The position numbers were made by a program, and so were the translations under genes. Positions 52,207 through 62,063 of a DNA stretch of 64,000 nt are shown one piece after another (the first letter of the stretch is position 1; every line of letters starts with the position of its first letter). Below the pieces are notes generated by a model. The model made no database searches. It saw nothing but the letters and a program-made list of their open reading frames with translations, and was not told the origin of the DNA. This DNA comes from Paenibacillus daejeonensis DSM 15491 (GTDB lineage Bacteria; Bacillota; Bacilli; Paenibacillales; Paenibacillaceae), in contig NZ_KB899672.1 in assembly GCF_000378385.1 (NCBI RefSeq), forward strand, positions 62,001 to 126,000, written 5' to 3'.

Positions 52207-52216
52207 AGGAGGCCAT

Positions 52217-53293
52217 ATGAAAGAAACCAACCAACAAGACATCACCAATCAACTGCTGCAGCTGGTCGCACCCGGTACAGCATTTCGCGAGGGGGTGGAG
52301 AATGTCCTGCGTGCCAAGACGGGTGCGCTCATCGTCGTCGGTTACAGCCCTGAAGTGATGGAGGTGGTGGACGGCGGCTTCTCCATCAACTGTGACTTCT
52401 CGCCCAACTACCTGTATGAACTGGCCAAAATGGATGGCGCTATCATCCTGAGTGAAGATCTGCGCCGCATTTTGTTTGCGAACACACAGCTTATTCCGGA
52501 TAGTTCGATTCCTTCCATCGAGACAGGAATCCGTCACCGGACGGCAGAACGCGTGGCCAAGCAAACGGGCAAACTGGTCGTTTCCATCTCGCAGAGGCGC
52601 AATGTCATCACCTTGTACCAGGGTCAGCTCCGTTATTCGCTGAAGGAAATGGGCGTCATTCTCACCAAGGCCAATCAGGCCATTCAGACGCTCGAAAAAT
52701 ATAAAGCGGTACTAAGCCAGGGGCTGACAAATCTGTCGGCTGCCGAGTTTGAGGAACTGGTTACGCTGCAGGAAGTGGCGGCTGTCATCCAACGCGTAGA
52801 GATGGTGCTGCGTATCAAAACGGAGATCAAACGATACGTCAATGAACTCGGCACTGAAGGACGACTCATCAGCATGCAGATGGATGAGTTGGTCGGCGGT
52901 GTAGAGGAGGATGCGTGGTTCCTGCTCAAAGATTATGCAAGGGACAACGGGGACGAACGGATCCGCGAGATTCGGGCGGGATTGAAGAAGATGAGCTCCG
53001 AGGAGCTGCTGGATATTCATCATATCGTCAGGCTGTTAGGCTTCCCTTACACCAATACGATAGCAGATGAAGCGATCCTTCCGCGCGGCTATCGGCTGTT
53101 GCACAAAATTCCGCGACTGCCGATCATTATCATCCATAACCTGGTCGAACGCTTCAAGCATTTGCCTGATGTGGTCAATGCAAGCATTGAGCAATTGGAT
53201 GAGGTAGACGGAATTGGCGAGGTCCGGGCACGTGCCATCAAGGAAGGTTTGAAACGAATTCAAGAGCAGGTATTGATTGACAGACAAATTTAA
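52217..53293 (+). CDS. disA: DNA integrity scanning diadenylate cyclase DisA
   Basis: A 358-residue enzyme that makes c-di-AMP and pauses at branched DNA. The N-terminal DAC domain has both catalytic motifs, KMDGAIILS (DGA, about 74-76) and [10 protein letters not shown] (RHR, about 105). A long helical spine follows, with a C-terminal helix-hairpin-helix DNA-binding region ([17 protein letters not shown]). AGGAGGCCAT precedes the ATG at 52217. RadA inhibits DisA activity in B. subtilis, so the adjacency is functional. Confidence 0.97.
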   Translation: MKETNQQDITNQLLQLVAPGTAFREGVENVLRAKTGALIVVGYSPEVMEVVDGGFSINCDFSPNYLYELAKMDGAIILSEDLRRILFANTQLIPDSSIPSIETGIRHRTAERVAKQTGKLVVSISQRRNVITLYQGQLRYSLKEMGVILTKANQAIQTLEKYKAVLSQGLTNLSAAEFEELVTLQEVAAVIQRVEMVLRIKTEIKRYVNELGTEGRLISMQMDELVGGVEEDAWFLLKDYARDNGDERIREIRAGLKKMSSEELLDIHHIVRLLGFPYTNTIADEAILPRGYRLLHKIPRLPIIIIHNLVERFKHLPDVVNASIEQLDEVDGIGEVRARAIKEGLKRIQEQVLIDRQI

Positions 53294-53429
53294 TTCCCAT
53301 ACAATATTAGAATGCTTTCGTGTGCTTGCTGGCAATTCCGAAACTTGGAACCATTATGGTTGCCAGTTCGTAAATAGGAGCAGGTGCGAAGATTTGTAAA
53401 TGGGCATAGTAAAGATGAGGTGGATAGAG

Positions 53430-54179
53430 ATGATCACGAAATCGATACCGAATCTTTTTACCATAGGCAATTTGTTTCTGGGCGTTGTAGCGATTATTCT
53501 CGTGTTCAATGAACGGCCGGAATATGCGGCCATGATGGTCATTATCGCCATGCTCCTGGATGGCGTGGATGGCAAGGTCGCCCGGGCGCTTAATGTGCAG
53601 AGTGAATTCGGCAAGGAGTTGGACTCCTTGTCGGATGTCATTTCCTTCGGCGTGGCGCCGGCTTTCATTATGTACGTTGTGGCTTTTCAGGAGCTCAATC
53701 CGGCGGCGGCTTGGATCATTACAGCCCTGTTCCCGATCTGCGGAGCGCTGCGGCTGGCCCGGTTTAATGTTGTGCCTGGGACACCAGGCTATTTTATCGG
53801 CTTGCCGATTCCTGCCGCAGGCGGTGTGTTGTGTACATTGGCTTTGTTTTATCAGGATATTCCGGTCGCGGTTCTGCTGCTCAGTATGATTGTGCTTTCT
53901 TACTTGATGGTTAGCAAGGTGAAATACCCGAACTTCAAAAAGGTCGGTATTCCGAAAGGGTCCATCTGGGTTATTCCACTTGTGGTATTAATCGCAGTGG
54001 TCCTCGGTATCATCTTTCCGGATCAACTAGCAAAAATCATTTTTGTGCCACTGGTGTTGTATGCACTGTATGGCCTAAAAAAAAACGTTGACCGCCGGCT
54101 TTCCGGAAAATCCCGCAAGCGTCGGGGCCAAGTCATGGAAGCGAAGGAAGAGTCGGCGAACTCGGAGAATAGCGCGTAA
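53430..54179 (+). CDS. pssA: CDP-diacylglycerol--serine O-phosphatidyltransferase
   Basis: A 249-residue integral membrane enzyme making phosphatidylserine from CDP-diacylglycerol and serine. The CDP-alcohol phosphotransferase motif is complete: DGVDGKVARALNVQSEFG then KELDSLSD, with all three Asp. About seven helices follow, and the C-terminal tail is basic (KNVDRRLSGKSRKRRGQ). AGGTGG lies 6 nt before the ATG at 53430; an upstream in-frame ATG lacks a ribosome site. Its place after disA differs from B. subtilis, where yacL follows disA directly. Confidence 0.94.
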   Translation: MITKSIPNLFTIGNLFLGVVAIILVFNERPEYAAMMVIIAMLLDGVDGKVARALNVQSEFGKELDSLSDVISFGVAPAFIMYVVAFQELNPAAAWIITALFPICGALRLARFNVVPGTPGYFIGLPIPAAGGVLCTLALFYQDIPVAVLLLSMIVLSYLMVSKVKYPNFKKVGIPKGSIWVIPLVVLIAVVLGIIFPDQLAKIIFVPLVLYALYGLKKNVDRRLSGKSRKRRGQVMEAKEESANSENSA

Positions 54180-54210
54180 TACAGGATAGAGATGAGACAT
54201 TGCAAGGCTG

Positions 54211-54248
54211 GCACTTACCTCATGTGTGATGGGGTAAGTGCTTTTTTT
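54211..54248 (+). terminator. Intrinsic terminator of pssA
   Basis: GCACTTACCTCAT pairs with ATGGGGTAAGTGC (one G-T wobble), followed by seven T. Confidence 0.9.
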
Positions 54249-54323
54249 GATTATAATCGTTTTTCTCACGTTACCTTAGTTGTTAACAAGGTGTGCACAG
54301 GGTGTTGGTAACTGCACAAACCC

Positions 54324-54456
54324 TGTGGACAAACCTGTGATTTTTGGGGATAAAGCTGTGGATACGTAAAAATAGAGCTAGTTTATAACAATTTCAACAT
54401 AAAAATGTGCATAACCTCGATGAATGAAGGACGTTAAATTATCCACACTGGATAAC
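54324..54456. promoter_or_regulatory. DnaA-box cluster
   Basis: Perfect boxes: TGTGCATAA (54406-54414, minus orientation) and TTATCCACA (54439-54447, plus). Near-perfect in minus orientation: TGTGGACAA (54324-54332), TGGGGATAA (54345-54353) and TGTGGATAC (54357-54365). TTATCCACACTGGATAA also forms a dyad at 54439-54455. The region is AT-rich and lies between the pssA terminator and the end of the convergent epimerase gene. dnaA and dnaN are not adjacent, so it resembles a DnaA-titrating or regulatory cluster, not the origin. Confidence 0.7.
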
Positions 54457-54507
54457 TTTGGTGCAAAACCTTTGCCGATCCGCTGAGAGGCGCACTTGCG
54501 AAGGCCA

Positions 54508-55350
54508 TTACAACGCACCTGCATCTCTTGCCGAGTAGAACGAAGGATAAATCGGTCGATAGTTCAAATCGTCTCTTATTCGCGTTGTATCGACGACCAT
54601 GTCCCACGGATCATAATCCTTTTGCAATGCTTCTGACGGTATCTCGCTGTGATTAAGTTGAAAAAGCTCAGCAATTGAGATCGGCGCATCGTCGCCAACA
54701 TTATAGATTCGGCCATCATAACCCGGTATCATGGCTGCAAGCATCAGGGCTTGGCTTACGTCCGCATGGTGTACCATATGGATTCTCTTGGCTGGATTCC
54801 AACTACGGAAGTACGGCAGACTTTCAGTGATGTGGGGATCGTGCTCCCCATAAACAAAGGGCAGCCGAACGATGCGCACACCCAATCCCTGCTCGCGATG
54901 GAGCTGCAGCAGCGCATCTTCGGCTTCAACTTTACTTTGCGGATAAGGATGCACGGGTCTAAGCTCATCGTCTTCGCGGCATGGTCTCCAGCGATTAATC
55001 GAACCATAGACGTTATTGGTACTCGTAAAAACAAACCTTGGCACACCTGCCTTCAACGCCGCTTGAGCCAAGGCTATACTGCCATCGAAGTTTGCTGTTC
55101 TAGTCGTATTCTCGTCTACCCCGCGGAACTGTGCAGCCAAATGAATTACAACATCCGTACCCTGGAGATCGTCAGCATAGCTTTCCGGCTGCAAAAGATC
55201 GCCTTCCAACAGCTCGGCCCCTTGCTGATAAAGCCAATCCGCTTTTGCGGCGTTCCTTACTAACAATTTAACTTGGTGTCCGCGCTGCAGTATACGGGGG
55301 ACAACACGGCTTCCTACTTTACCTGTTGATCCTGTCACGAAAATGTTCAT
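54508..55350 (-). CDS. NAD-dependent epimerase/dehydratase
   Basis: A 280-residue extended short-chain dehydrogenase: Rossmann glycine motif GSTGKVG (~7-13) and the catalytic YPQSK, with the upstream Ser/Thr in FTSTNNVYG. It probably acts on a nucleotide sugar or similar, undetermined. GAGGAGG precedes the ATG. It is divergent from an XRE regulator, 115 nt apart, and both are visibly more AT-rich than the flanking housekeeping genes, suggesting acquisition as a unit. Confidence 0.88.
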   Translation of the reverse strand: MNIFVTGSTGKVGSRVVPRILQRGHQVKLLVRNAAKADWLYQQGAELLEGDLLQPESYADDLQGTDVVIHLAAQFRGVDENTTRTANFDGSIALAQAALKAGVPRFVFTSTNNVYGSINRWRPCREDDELRPVHPYPQSKVEAEDALLQLHREQGLGVRIVRLPFVYGEHDPHITESLPYFRSWNPAKRIHMVHHADVSQALMLAAMIPGYDGRIYNVGDDAPISIAELFQLNHSEIPSEALQKDYDPWDMVVDTTRIRDDLNYRPIYPSFYSARDAGAL

Positions 55351-55465
55351 TTTTAGAATCCTCCTCAGCTCTTGAATGTCTTAGGCTTAGCTTAGTAGAA
55401 GGCTCGACTAGTTGCCTTCCTGTGTTTATCGTATGATTGGGAGTGTCAGGATAAGGAGGAGTATG

Positions 55466-56287
55466 ATGAAGGAGGATCCATCCAAAAGGTTACTAGGTGA
55501 TTTTTTGCGTTCTCGTCGCGAACGCCTTTCTCCAGAAGATGTAGGGATAGCATCTTATGGACGACGACGGGCGCCTGGGCTTCGAAGGGAAGAAGTAGCC
55601 CAGCTTGCCCATATTGGAACTTCATGGTATACCTCATTGGAACAAGGTCGAAGTGTCAATCCATCAGAGGATGTACTCAATAACATTGCACACGCGTTAC
55701 AATTGACGGAGGATGAACGTGAACACCTCCATCTTCTTGCAAAACCGGCGCAGCAGGAACGGGCAGTTGATGAGCAAATGCATAGGGGTTTGGAACGGAC
55801 AATAAGTGCTCTTGAGCCTAATCCAGCTTTTATTCTCACTAGATATTGGGATCTGTTGATATGGAATAAAGCGGCTGCATTCGTTTTCCAATTACCGCTA
55901 TTTTCGAATCATATGCAGCAGAGAACCAATTGGTTGAAGCATCTTTTGACGGGCGGCTTGCTGGGGGCAGACAAATACAGAGCGCAAGTTGTGATCGCAC
56001 AGTTTCGTGCAGATTATGCGCATTTACGCGATGATCCAAGGTTTAATGAGCTCATTGAGGAATTAATGAAGACCAGTCAACTGTTTTGTGAGTTATGGCC
56101 GTTACATGACGTTCAGGCCGTTACGGATCGCTACAAACGAAGTTACGATCCTCTTATCGGAGAGATGGAGTTTGAACATCTGGTCCTCCAACCGTCAAAA
56201 AATCCTGACTTGAAGATTATGATTTATACAGCTTCAACAGATACGGCGGCGCGTTTGCACAGTTTAATAAACACGCTGTCAGATTGA
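55466..56287 (+). CDS. XRE family regulator with MmyB-like sensor domain
   Basis: A protein of about 273 residues: N-terminal XRE helix-turn-helix (~10-75, RREEVAQLAHIGTSWYTSLE) and a C-terminal MmyB-type ligand-binding domain (~95-270). AAGGAGG lies 6 nt before the ATG at 55466 (an ATG directly before it is closer to the site). The divergent position next to an SDR gene is the usual setting of MmyB-like regulators that repress their neighbour. AT-rich codon use differs from nearby genes. Confidence 0.9.
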   Translation: MKEDPSKRLLGDFLRSRRERLSPEDVGIASYGRRRAPGLRREEVAQLAHIGTSWYTSLEQGRSVNPSEDVLNNIAHALQLTEDEREHLHLLAKPAQQERAVDEQMHRGLERTISALEPNPAFILTRYWDLLIWNKAAAFVFQLPLFSNHMQQRTNWLKHLLTGGLLGADKYRAQVVIAQFRADYAHLRDDPRFNELIEELMKTSQLFCELWPLHDVQAVTDRYKRSYDPLIGEMEFEHLVLQPSKNPDLKIMIYTASTDTAARLHSLINTLSD

Positions 56288-56297
56288 TAAGTCATAT

Positions 56298-56322
56298 AAA
56301 AAAGCCGTCCCGGGGGACGGCT
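56298..56322 (-). terminator. Terminator of the 56364-56759 gene
   Basis: AGCCGTCC (56303-56310) and GGACGGCT (56315-56322) form an 8-bp stem. On the minus strand it is followed by TTTTTT, so it ends the minus-strand transcript. It has no T run for the plus-strand XRE gene. Confidence 0.8.
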
Positions 56323-56363
56323 AGTCTTGCCTGTATAGAGAGCTGCGCTTGGCTTGGTGAGAA

Positions 56364-56759
56364 TCAGGTCAGGTTGAACAGGCCAAGGGTGGAACATTTC
56401 TGCGATTCGGCATCAACGACTTCCTCCAGCTTAATGTTCAGTAGGTTGCAAAGCGCGGACATATAAAACAAGTTCTTGCCGAGCTCAGACTTCAGGACGT
56501 CCTTGCAATGCTCGCACAGGTCCCCTTCCATATGGCTGGCTAACTGGGTACGCGCTTCTTCCCAGGCGACGCCTTCGGGATAATCCTGTTTGCGGGCGTT
56601 GAGCTCCACGCAGCCACACTCAGTGACAGCCTTGGTGACGGCACGGTTGACGGATGCGCCGGCTTGCCCATACTTCGATAAAACGTCAAGCAAACTCCGG
56701 TGACGAAGCAGCAATTCGGACACCTGCTGCTGAAATTGCTCCAGTGTTGGGGCGCTCAT
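56364..56759 (-). CDS. Conserved Firmicute protein of unknown function
   Basis: A 131-residue protein from the ATG at 56759, with GAGGTGG 5 nt upstream. It contains invariant-looking Cys residues (CGCVEL, LCEHCKDVL), Cys-X2-Cys pairs that may bind metal, and ends in the motif STLGLFNLT. Most of the rest appears helical. I recall similar ~130-residue proteins in Bacillales but cannot name the family with certainty. It lies on the minus strand between the XRE gene and yacL, a place where Paenibacillus-type genomes may have it. Confidence 0.75.
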   Translation of the reverse strand: MSAPTLEQFQQQVSELLLRHRSLLDVLSKYGQAGASVNRAVTKAVTECGCVELNARKQDYPEGVAWEEARTQLASHMEGDLCEHCKDVLKSELGKNLFYMSALCNLLNIKLEEVVDAESQKCSTLGLFNLT

Positions 56760-56936
56760 CAGTTCCACCTCATTCCATGATTTGCTTTCCACCTCCCATT
56801 ATAGTCGATTTGACCCCCACTTTACAAAAGTCTTTTTGGAATGGAAACGGTTAGCACCTGCTTCTACCAACTTCCGGACCGGGCCCCGTTTAAGGGTTCG
56901 AAAACTGGCACATAATGGGTAGTGGAGGTGTGGAAA

Positions 56937-58037
56937 ATGATGATGAAACGTATGATTCAATTGCTTGGTCTTATCTTAGGAGGCATGCTGGGGACGGAAG
57001 TGAACCGCCAGATCGGCGGCGCAATGCTGCGCTCGCAGGGACTGATTGCGATGTCGGATTTCTCCGGTATGCATTACATGAGTATGGCGCTTGGTGCGCT
57101 CGGCGGGTGGATCCTCGCGACACTGCTGGCAGCTCCGCTTATACGGTTGATGCGGCAGGGGGCTGATCAAGCCGCACAGCTGCCAACCGGCGATCTGGTA
57201 TCCGGCGGAGTCGGACTGGTAGCGGGCTTGGCCGTGGCGGCTCTGGTCTTCCCTGCGATGTCTCAGCTCTCCGGAGCTTGGTTGCTCTTGCCTGCTGCAC
57301 TGACGTTGTTCCTGGGCTATATGGGTCTGCGGATTGGTTGGATGAAGCGCGAAGCGATTGCGGATGCGTATCATGTCTTTCTCGAATCGCGCGCGCCGAA
57401 GGAGGCACCACCCGAGACGCCTCGCTTCGAAGAACATAAGATTCTGGATACGAGTGTTATCATCGACGGCAGAATTGCGGATATTTGCAAAACAGGCTTC
57501 ATTGAGGGCACGCTGGTCATTCCGGAATTCGTGCTGGAGGAGCTGCAGCATATCGCTGATTCCTCTGATCTGCTCAAGCGCAATCGCGGTCGGCGGGGGC
57601 TGGACATTCTGAACAAAATTCAGAAAGAGCTTGATGTCCATGTCTTGATCTACGAAGGGGACTTCGAAGAAATTGGCGAGGTGGACAGCAAGCTGGTGAA
57701 GCTGGCCAAGGTACTCGGCGGCAAGGTAGTCACCAATGATTTTAATCTCAATAAAGTATGCGAGCTGCAAGGGGTATCCGTTCTCAACATTAATGATCTG
57801 GCCAACTCGGTGAAGCCGGTCGTGCTGCCCGGCGAGGAGATCGTGGTTCAAGTGATCAAGGATGGCAAAGAGCATGGACAAGGTGTCGCGTATTTGGATG
57901 ATGGAACCATGATCGTGGTTGAAGGCGGACGCGATTATATCGGGATGACAATGGAAGTGCTAGTGACCAGCGTGCTGCAGACCTCTGCCGGACGAATGAT
58001 TTTTGCCAAGCCCAAGCTGCTCGAGCGCGCCCAATAA
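56937..58037 (+). CDS. yacL: Membrane PIN/TRAM domain protein (YacL)
   Basis: 366 residues: four N-terminal helices (~1-130), a PIN nuclease-like domain (~170-290) with acidic residues in [23 protein letters not shown] and TNDFNLN, and a C-terminal TRAM domain (~295-360). GGAGGTG lies 6 nt before the ATG at 56937. The length equals B. subtilis YacL, and its position before ispD is conserved. The substrate is presumed RNA. Confidence 0.93.
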   Translation: MMMKRMIQLLGLILGGMLGTEVNRQIGGAMLRSQGLIAMSDFSGMHYMSMALGALGGWILATLLAAPLIRLMRQGADQAAQLPTGDLVSGGVGLVAGLAVAALVFPAMSQLSGAWLLLPAALTLFLGYMGLRIGWMKREAIADAYHVFLESRAPKEAPPETPRFEEHKILDTSVIIDGRIADICKTGFIEGTLVIPEFVLEELQHIADSSDLLKRNRGRRGLDILNKIQKELDVHVLIYEGDFEEIGEVDSKLVKLAKVLGGKVVTNDFNLNKVCELQGVSVLNINDLANSVKPVVLPGEEIVVQVIKDGKEHGQGVAYLDDGTMIVVEGGRDYIGMTMEVLVTSVLQTSAGRMIFAKPKLLERAQ

Positions 58038-58150
58038 AACATCCGGCAGGCTGATCTGGGGCGAGCTGACCGCCTAGATTGCGGATTGCAAAGGATAAGG
58101 GTATGATGAAGGTATTCTATCCTAATCAGCAAGGCAGGTCAGGCTAACCA

Positions 58151-58864
58151 ATGCAGAATCAATCATGGGCGGCAGTTGTTGTCGCCGCAGGCCGCGGAAC
58201 CCGCATGGGGACGGCCGAAAGCAAGCAGTATCTCTCGCTTGGCGGCAAGCCGATTCTGGCTCGCTCGCTGGCGCTGTTCCAAGCGATGTCCGAAGTATCT
58301 GAGATTGTACTGGTTGTGGGCTCGCAAGATGTTGAGCGCTGCCAGGCTTGGACACAGCTCTACGGGTTGGGCAAGCTGACCAGCGTGGTCGCTGGCGGCG
58401 CAGACCGTCAGGAATCCGTGTATCTCGGCTTGCAAGCCGTTACCGCTTCATGGGTTCTCGTACATGATGGCGTACGTCCGCTGGTGAGCCAGGAGGCCGT
58501 CCGGCGCTGCTGCTCGCTTGCTGAGCGCGAAGGTGCAGCTGTACTGGCTGTTCCTGTGAAAGATACAATTAAACAGGTGGACGGAGACGGCCTGATTGTG
58601 GCCACTCCGGATCGGCGAAGCTTGTGGGCGATCCAGACCCCGCAGGCTTTTCGCTATGACCTGTTGCTCTCTGCCCATCAGGAAGCCATGCGGTCCGGGT
58701 TTTCTGGAACAGACGATGCGATGATGGTGGAGCATGCGGGCAGGCCGGTCAAGGTCGCCGAAGGGGAATATACCAATCTTAAAATTACCACACCGGAGGA
58801 TTTGCCTTATGCGGAGTTCTTGCTCACGCAAGGCATCGACAATCCGGACGGGGGAGGAGCTTAA
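58151..58864 (+). CDS. ispD: 2-C-methyl-D-erythritol 4-phosphate cytidylyltransferase
   Basis: A 237-residue cytidylyltransferase making CDP-methylerythritol in the MEP isoprenoid pathway. The nucleotide-binding motif VVAAGRGTRMG is at residues 9-19, then SKQYLSLGGKPI; the C-terminal region contains GTDDAMMVEHAG. The ribosome site is weak (AGG upstream). It is followed 3 nt later by ispF, the third gene of the local conserved run. Confidence 0.95.
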   Translation: MQNQSWAAVVVAAGRGTRMGTAESKQYLSLGGKPILARSLALFQAMSEVSEIVLVVGSQDVERCQAWTQLYGLGKLTSVVAGGADRQESVYLGLQAVTASWVLVHDGVRPLVSQEAVRRCCSLAEREGAAVLAVPVKDTIKQVDGDGLIVATPDRRSLWAIQTPQAFRYDLLLSAHQEAMRSGFSGTDDAMMVEHAGRPVKVAEGEYTNLKITTPEDLPYAEFLLTQGIDNPDGGGA

Positions 58865-58867
58865 CAG

Positions 58868-59359
58868 ATGATAAGGGTTGGACAAGGTTTTGATGTGCAT
58901 CAGCTGGTCGAGGGACGTCCCTGCATTATCGGCGGGGTCAATATCCCCTATGAGCGGGGCCTGCTGGGCCACTCCGATGCAGACGTTCTGCTGCATGCAA
59001 TAAGCGATGCCATACTGGGTGCCCTCGGATTGGGCGATATCGGCAAGCATTTTCCCGATACAGACGAAGCCTTTAAGGACGCTGACAGCTTGAAGCTGCT
59101 CGAGGACGTCTGGGCCATGGTAGTGGATCGGGGCTACGAGCTGGGCAATCTAGATGCAACCATTATCGCACAGAAGCCGAAGATGGCGCCTTATATCCCG
59201 CAGATGGTAGAAGTGATCGCCGGGGCGCTGGGAGCTGAATTATCCCAGGTGAACGTTAAGGCGACGACGACCGAGCAGCTGGGATTCACCGGCCGGGGCG
59301 AGGGGATCGCCGCCCAGTCGGTTGTCTGTCTAATTAGAAAGGAAGGAATCTCACTATGA
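58868..59359 (+). CDS. ispF: 2-C-methyl-D-erythritol 2,4-cyclodiphosphate synthase
   Basis: A 163-residue trimeric zinc enzyme cyclising CDP-methylerythritol 2-phosphate. The zinc ligands are in GFDVHQL and [15 protein letters not shown], with the tail motif [28 protein letters not shown] precedes the ATG. It overlaps the gltX start (ATGA). IspD and IspF are the usual adjacent pair in Bacillales. Confidence 0.96.
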   Translation: MIRVGQGFDVHQLVEGRPCIIGGVNIPYERGLLGHSDADVLLHAISDAILGALGLGDIGKHFPDTDEAFKDADSLKLLEDVWAMVVDRGYELGNLDATIIAQKPKMAPYIPQMVEVIAGALGAELSQVNVKATTTEQLGFTGRGEGIAAQSVVCLIRKEGISL

Positions 59360-60816
59360 CACATGAAGTGCGCGTGCGCTATGCGCCGTCACCGACCGGG
59401 CATTTGCATATCGGCAACGCCAGGACGGCCTTATTCAATTATTTGTTTGCGCGCAGCCAAGGCGGCAAATTCATCATCCGCATCGAAGATACGGATCTGA
59501 AACGTAACGTTGCAGGCGGCGAGGAAAATCAGCTGAATTATCTGAAGTGGCTCGGCATCGACTGGGATGAGAGTATCGATATCGGCGGGGGGTACGGTCC
59601 TTACCGGCAAACGGAGCGTGTGGATCTCTACCGTCAGCATTACGAGGAGCTGCTCGAGAAAGGACTCGCCTACCGTTGCTACTGTACGGAGGAAGAATTG
59701 GAGCGGGAACGCGAGGAGCAGACGGCGCGCGGCGAAACCCCGCGTTATTCCGGCAAGCATCGCGATCTGACGCCTGAGCAGCAGCAGGCCTTTGAAGCGG
59801 AGGGTCGGGTGCCGAGCATCCGGTTCCGTGTACCGGAAGGCCGCACCTATACGTTTAACGATATGGTCAAAGGCGAAATCAGCTTTGAATCAGAGGGAAC
59901 AGGCGACTTCGTTATTGTGAAGAAGGATGGCATACCGACGTACAATTTTGCCGTCGCGATTGACGATCACCTCATGAAGATTAGCCACGTGCTGCGGGGA
60001 GAGGATCATATCTCCAACACGCCGCGGCAGTTGATGGTCTATGAGGCGTTTGGCTGGGAGCCACCAATCTTCGCTCATATGACGCTGATTGTTAATGACC
60101 AGCGCAAGAAGCTGAGCAAGCGGGACGAGTCGATTGTGCAGTTTATTGAGCAATACGATCAGCTTGGCTATCTCCCGGAAGCCTTGTTTAACTTCATCGC
60201 GCTGCTCGGCTGGTCGCCGGAGGGTGAGCAGGAGATCTTCACTCGCGGTGAGCTGGTGGACATTTTCAATGCTGCCCGTCTGAGCAAAAGTACTGCTGTG
60301 TTCGATACACAAAAGCTCAGCTGGATGAATAATGAGTATATTAAGAAAGCTGATCCGGCCCGAATCGCTGAGCTGGCCTTGCCGTACCTGCAGCGTGCCG
60401 GCAGGCTGCCAGACGTGCTGGATCCCGAGCAGCGGAGCTGGGTGGATGAACTGGTACTGCTGTATCAGGAGAAGCTGACTTGTGTGTCGGAGATCGTGCC
60501 GCAGACGGCACTGTTCTTCCAATCCGAGGTGGAGGATGAGGCCGAGGCAGCGGCCGTATTGGCTGAAGAGCAAGTGCCAGCTGTACTGGCGGCCTTCGCT
60601 GCACAATTGTCTGCAGCAGAAGAACCCTTGACTGTGGACGCGATCAAGGCCATGATCAAGGCGGTGCAGAAGGAAACAGGCGCCAAAGGGAAGCAGCTGT
60701 TCATGCCGATTCGCGCCGCAGTAACCGGGCAGACGCACGGGCCTGATCTGAATCTCACCCTCAAGCTGCTAGGCAGTGAGAAGGTGCAGGCAAGACTCGC
60801 GGACAGACTGGGTTAG
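59356..60816 (+). CDS. gltX: Glutamyl-tRNA synthetase
   Basis: A 486-residue class I synthetase charging tRNA-Glu. The HIGH-type motif is [15 protein letters not shown] (~9-23), and the KMSKS-type motif is KLSKRDES (near residue 252). In Bacillales this enzyme also charges tRNA-Gln before amidation (family knowledge). It overlaps ispF by 4 nt. The transcript ends or continues into the T-box leader of cysE. Confidence 0.97.
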   Translation: MTHEVRVRYAPSPTGHLHIGNARTALFNYLFARSQGGKFIIRIEDTDLKRNVAGGEENQLNYLKWLGIDWDESIDIGGGYGPYRQTERVDLYRQHYEELLEKGLAYRCYCTEEELEREREEQTARGETPRYSGKHRDLTPEQQQAFEAEGRVPSIRFRVPEGRTYTFNDMVKGEISFESEGTGDFVIVKKDGIPTYNFAVAIDDHLMKISHVLRGEDHISNTPRQLMVYEAFGWEPPIFAHMTLIVNDQRKKLSKRDESIVQFIEQYDQLGYLPEALFNFIALLGWSPEGEQEIFTRGELVDIFNAARLSKSTAVFDTQKLSWMNNEYIKKADPARIAELALPYLQRAGRLPDVLDPEQRSWVDELVLLYQEKLTCVSEIVPQTALFFQSEVEDEAEAAAVLAEEQVPAVLAAFAAQLSAAEEPLTVDAIKAMIKAVQKETGAKGKQLFMPIRAAVTGQTHGPDLNLTLKLLGSEKVQARLADRLG

Positions 60817-60828
60817 AACGGGACGATC

Positions 60829-60857
60829 TTGTCATCCCAGAGGGATAAGAGTATACT
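60829..60857 (+). promoter_or_regulatory. Sigma-A promoter of the cysE-cysS T-box operon
   Basis: TTGTCA (60829-60834) and TATACT (60852-60857) are separated by 17 bp, each 5 of 6 to consensus. It lies immediately before the T-box leader, allowing cysE-cysS to be expressed apart from gltX. Confidence 0.7.
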
Positions 60858-60935
60858 AGGGGTACGATTTCAATGCCGATTAACAAGCATTTAACTGGGT
60901 TGAACGTATACGCCAGTAATCAATATACACAGCTA

Positions 60936-61240
60936 TGAACAGGAGAAGTAAGCCGGAACTGGGATCTCAGAGAGGACGACCGGCGCCATGCGGCAGATTG
61001 CCGCGGCGCCGGCTGTGAGTCGTCCATCCCCGCCGGCCGAACATGCGCCTGGGAGCCGCGCACCGAGCCTCACGTCCGAGCGACGCGAGGGGTAGGCTGT
61101 GCCGCAGGCCTGCGTTACAGGCTTAGAGGAGAAGACCGGCATGCCGTTTTGGCGTGCTGCAGATGTCTTCCAAGCAGAGTGGGACCGCGTCGAGACGTCT
61201 CTGCAGCGCAGGCTGCAGGGGACGTCTTTTTTTGAAGGAT
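60936..61240 (+). ncRNA. T-box riboswitch (probable tRNA-Cys)
   Basis: Stem I begins CAGG (60940-60943) then AGAAGTA (S-turn side), with a long GC-rich distal arm (GGACGAC/GTCGTCC enclosing CCGGCGCC/GGCGCCGG). The 3' specifier side carries TGC (61044-61046), a cysteine codon, before GCCTG that closes the stem. The T-box sequence GAGTGGGACCGCG lies at 61177-61189, followed by the terminator. Uncharged tRNA-Cys should switch on cysE and cysS. The fourth base of the UGGN bulge is G, giving a G-U wobble with the U73 expected in tRNA-Cys. Confidence 0.85.
61193..61234 (+). terminator. T-box terminator hairpin
   Basis: AGACGTC (61193-61199) pairs with GACGTCT (61221-61227), with CTGCAG/CTGCAG above it, followed by seven T. 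This is the OFF-state structure competing with the antiterminator around the T-box. Confidence 0.85.
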
Positions 61241-61328
61241 AATCAGACGCAACGATACGATGGGGGACGGCTGAACATGCGAGAGATGAAGAAGCGGGTT
61301 AATCGTGAGCTGCGGGGAGGTGGATGGA

Positions 61329-62063
61329 ATGGGCCATATCAAATCAGACATTAAGGCGGTCATGGAGAACGATCCGGCTGCCCGCAATAAGTGGGAGGTT
61401 GTCTTTACGTATTCCGGCCTTCATGCCATTTGGGCCCACCGGATCGCTCATATTTGCCATCGCCGCGGCATGCCGACGCTGGCCCGCTGGATCTCTCAGG
61501 TGAGCCGATTCTTCACTGGGATCGAGATTCATCCTGGTGCCAGGATCGGGCGCGGCCTCTTCATCGACCATGGCATGGGCGTCGTCATCGGAGAGACGTG
61601 CGAGATCGGAGAGAATGTGGTCATCTACCAAGGGGTGACCCTGGGCGGTACCGGCAAGGAACGCGGCAAGCGGCATCCAACGATCGGCAATAACGTCGTC
61701 ATTGCTTCAGGAGCCAAGGTATTGGGATCCTTTACGGTGGGGGACAATGCTAATATTGGAGCCAACTCGGTCGTTCTCCGGGAAGTGCCACCCAACAGCA
61801 CAGTGGTTGGGATCCCGGGACGGATCGTCAAGCGTAATGGCGTGCGGGTACGAGACCGGCTGGATCATGCCCAGCTGCCCGATCCGGTGGTCGAGATGTT
61901 CCGTCAGATGCAGGCGGAGATTCAGGAGTTGCGGACTGAGCTGAATCGGGTAAGACAGGAACGAGGGGCGAGGCAGGAGCGCCCTGACGATCCGGAGGAC
62001 CCGGAAGCAGGAGCGGGAACGGATAGACAAGCGATAGGTAGTGGGGGGAATACAAGAACATGA
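61329..62063 (+). CDS. cysE: Serine O-acetyltransferase
   Basis: A 244-residue left-handed beta-helix acetyltransferase making O-acetylserine for cysteine synthesis. The hexapeptide repeats and catalytic region read [20 protein letters not shown] and [26 protein letters not shown] precedes the ATG at 61329, preferred over a GTG at 61305. A hydrophilic Arg/Glu-rich tail of about 35 residues extends beyond the usual end. It overlaps cysS by 4 nt and is controlled by the T-box. Confidence 0.95.
   Translation: MGHIKSDIKAVMENDPAARNKWEVVFTYSGLHAIWAHRIAHICHRRGMPTLARWISQVSRFFTGIEIHPGARIGRGLFIDHGMGVVIGETCEIGENVVIYQGVTLGGTGKERGKRHPTIGNNVVIASGAKVLGSFTVGDNANIGANSVVLREVPPNSTVVGIPGRIVKRNGVRVRDRLDHAQLPDPVVEMFRQMQAEIQELRTELNRVRQERGARQERPDDPEDPEAGAGTDRQAIGSGGNTRT

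Noticed and set aside
54300-54456. Chromosomal replication origin
   Set aside because: DnaA boxes are clustered, but dnaA, dnaN or other origin genes are absent and the flanking genes belong to another locus.
59890-60738. Long minus-strand open frame opposite gltX
   Set aside because: It is an antisense shadow of a clear synthetase gene, with no ribosome site or recognisable domain.
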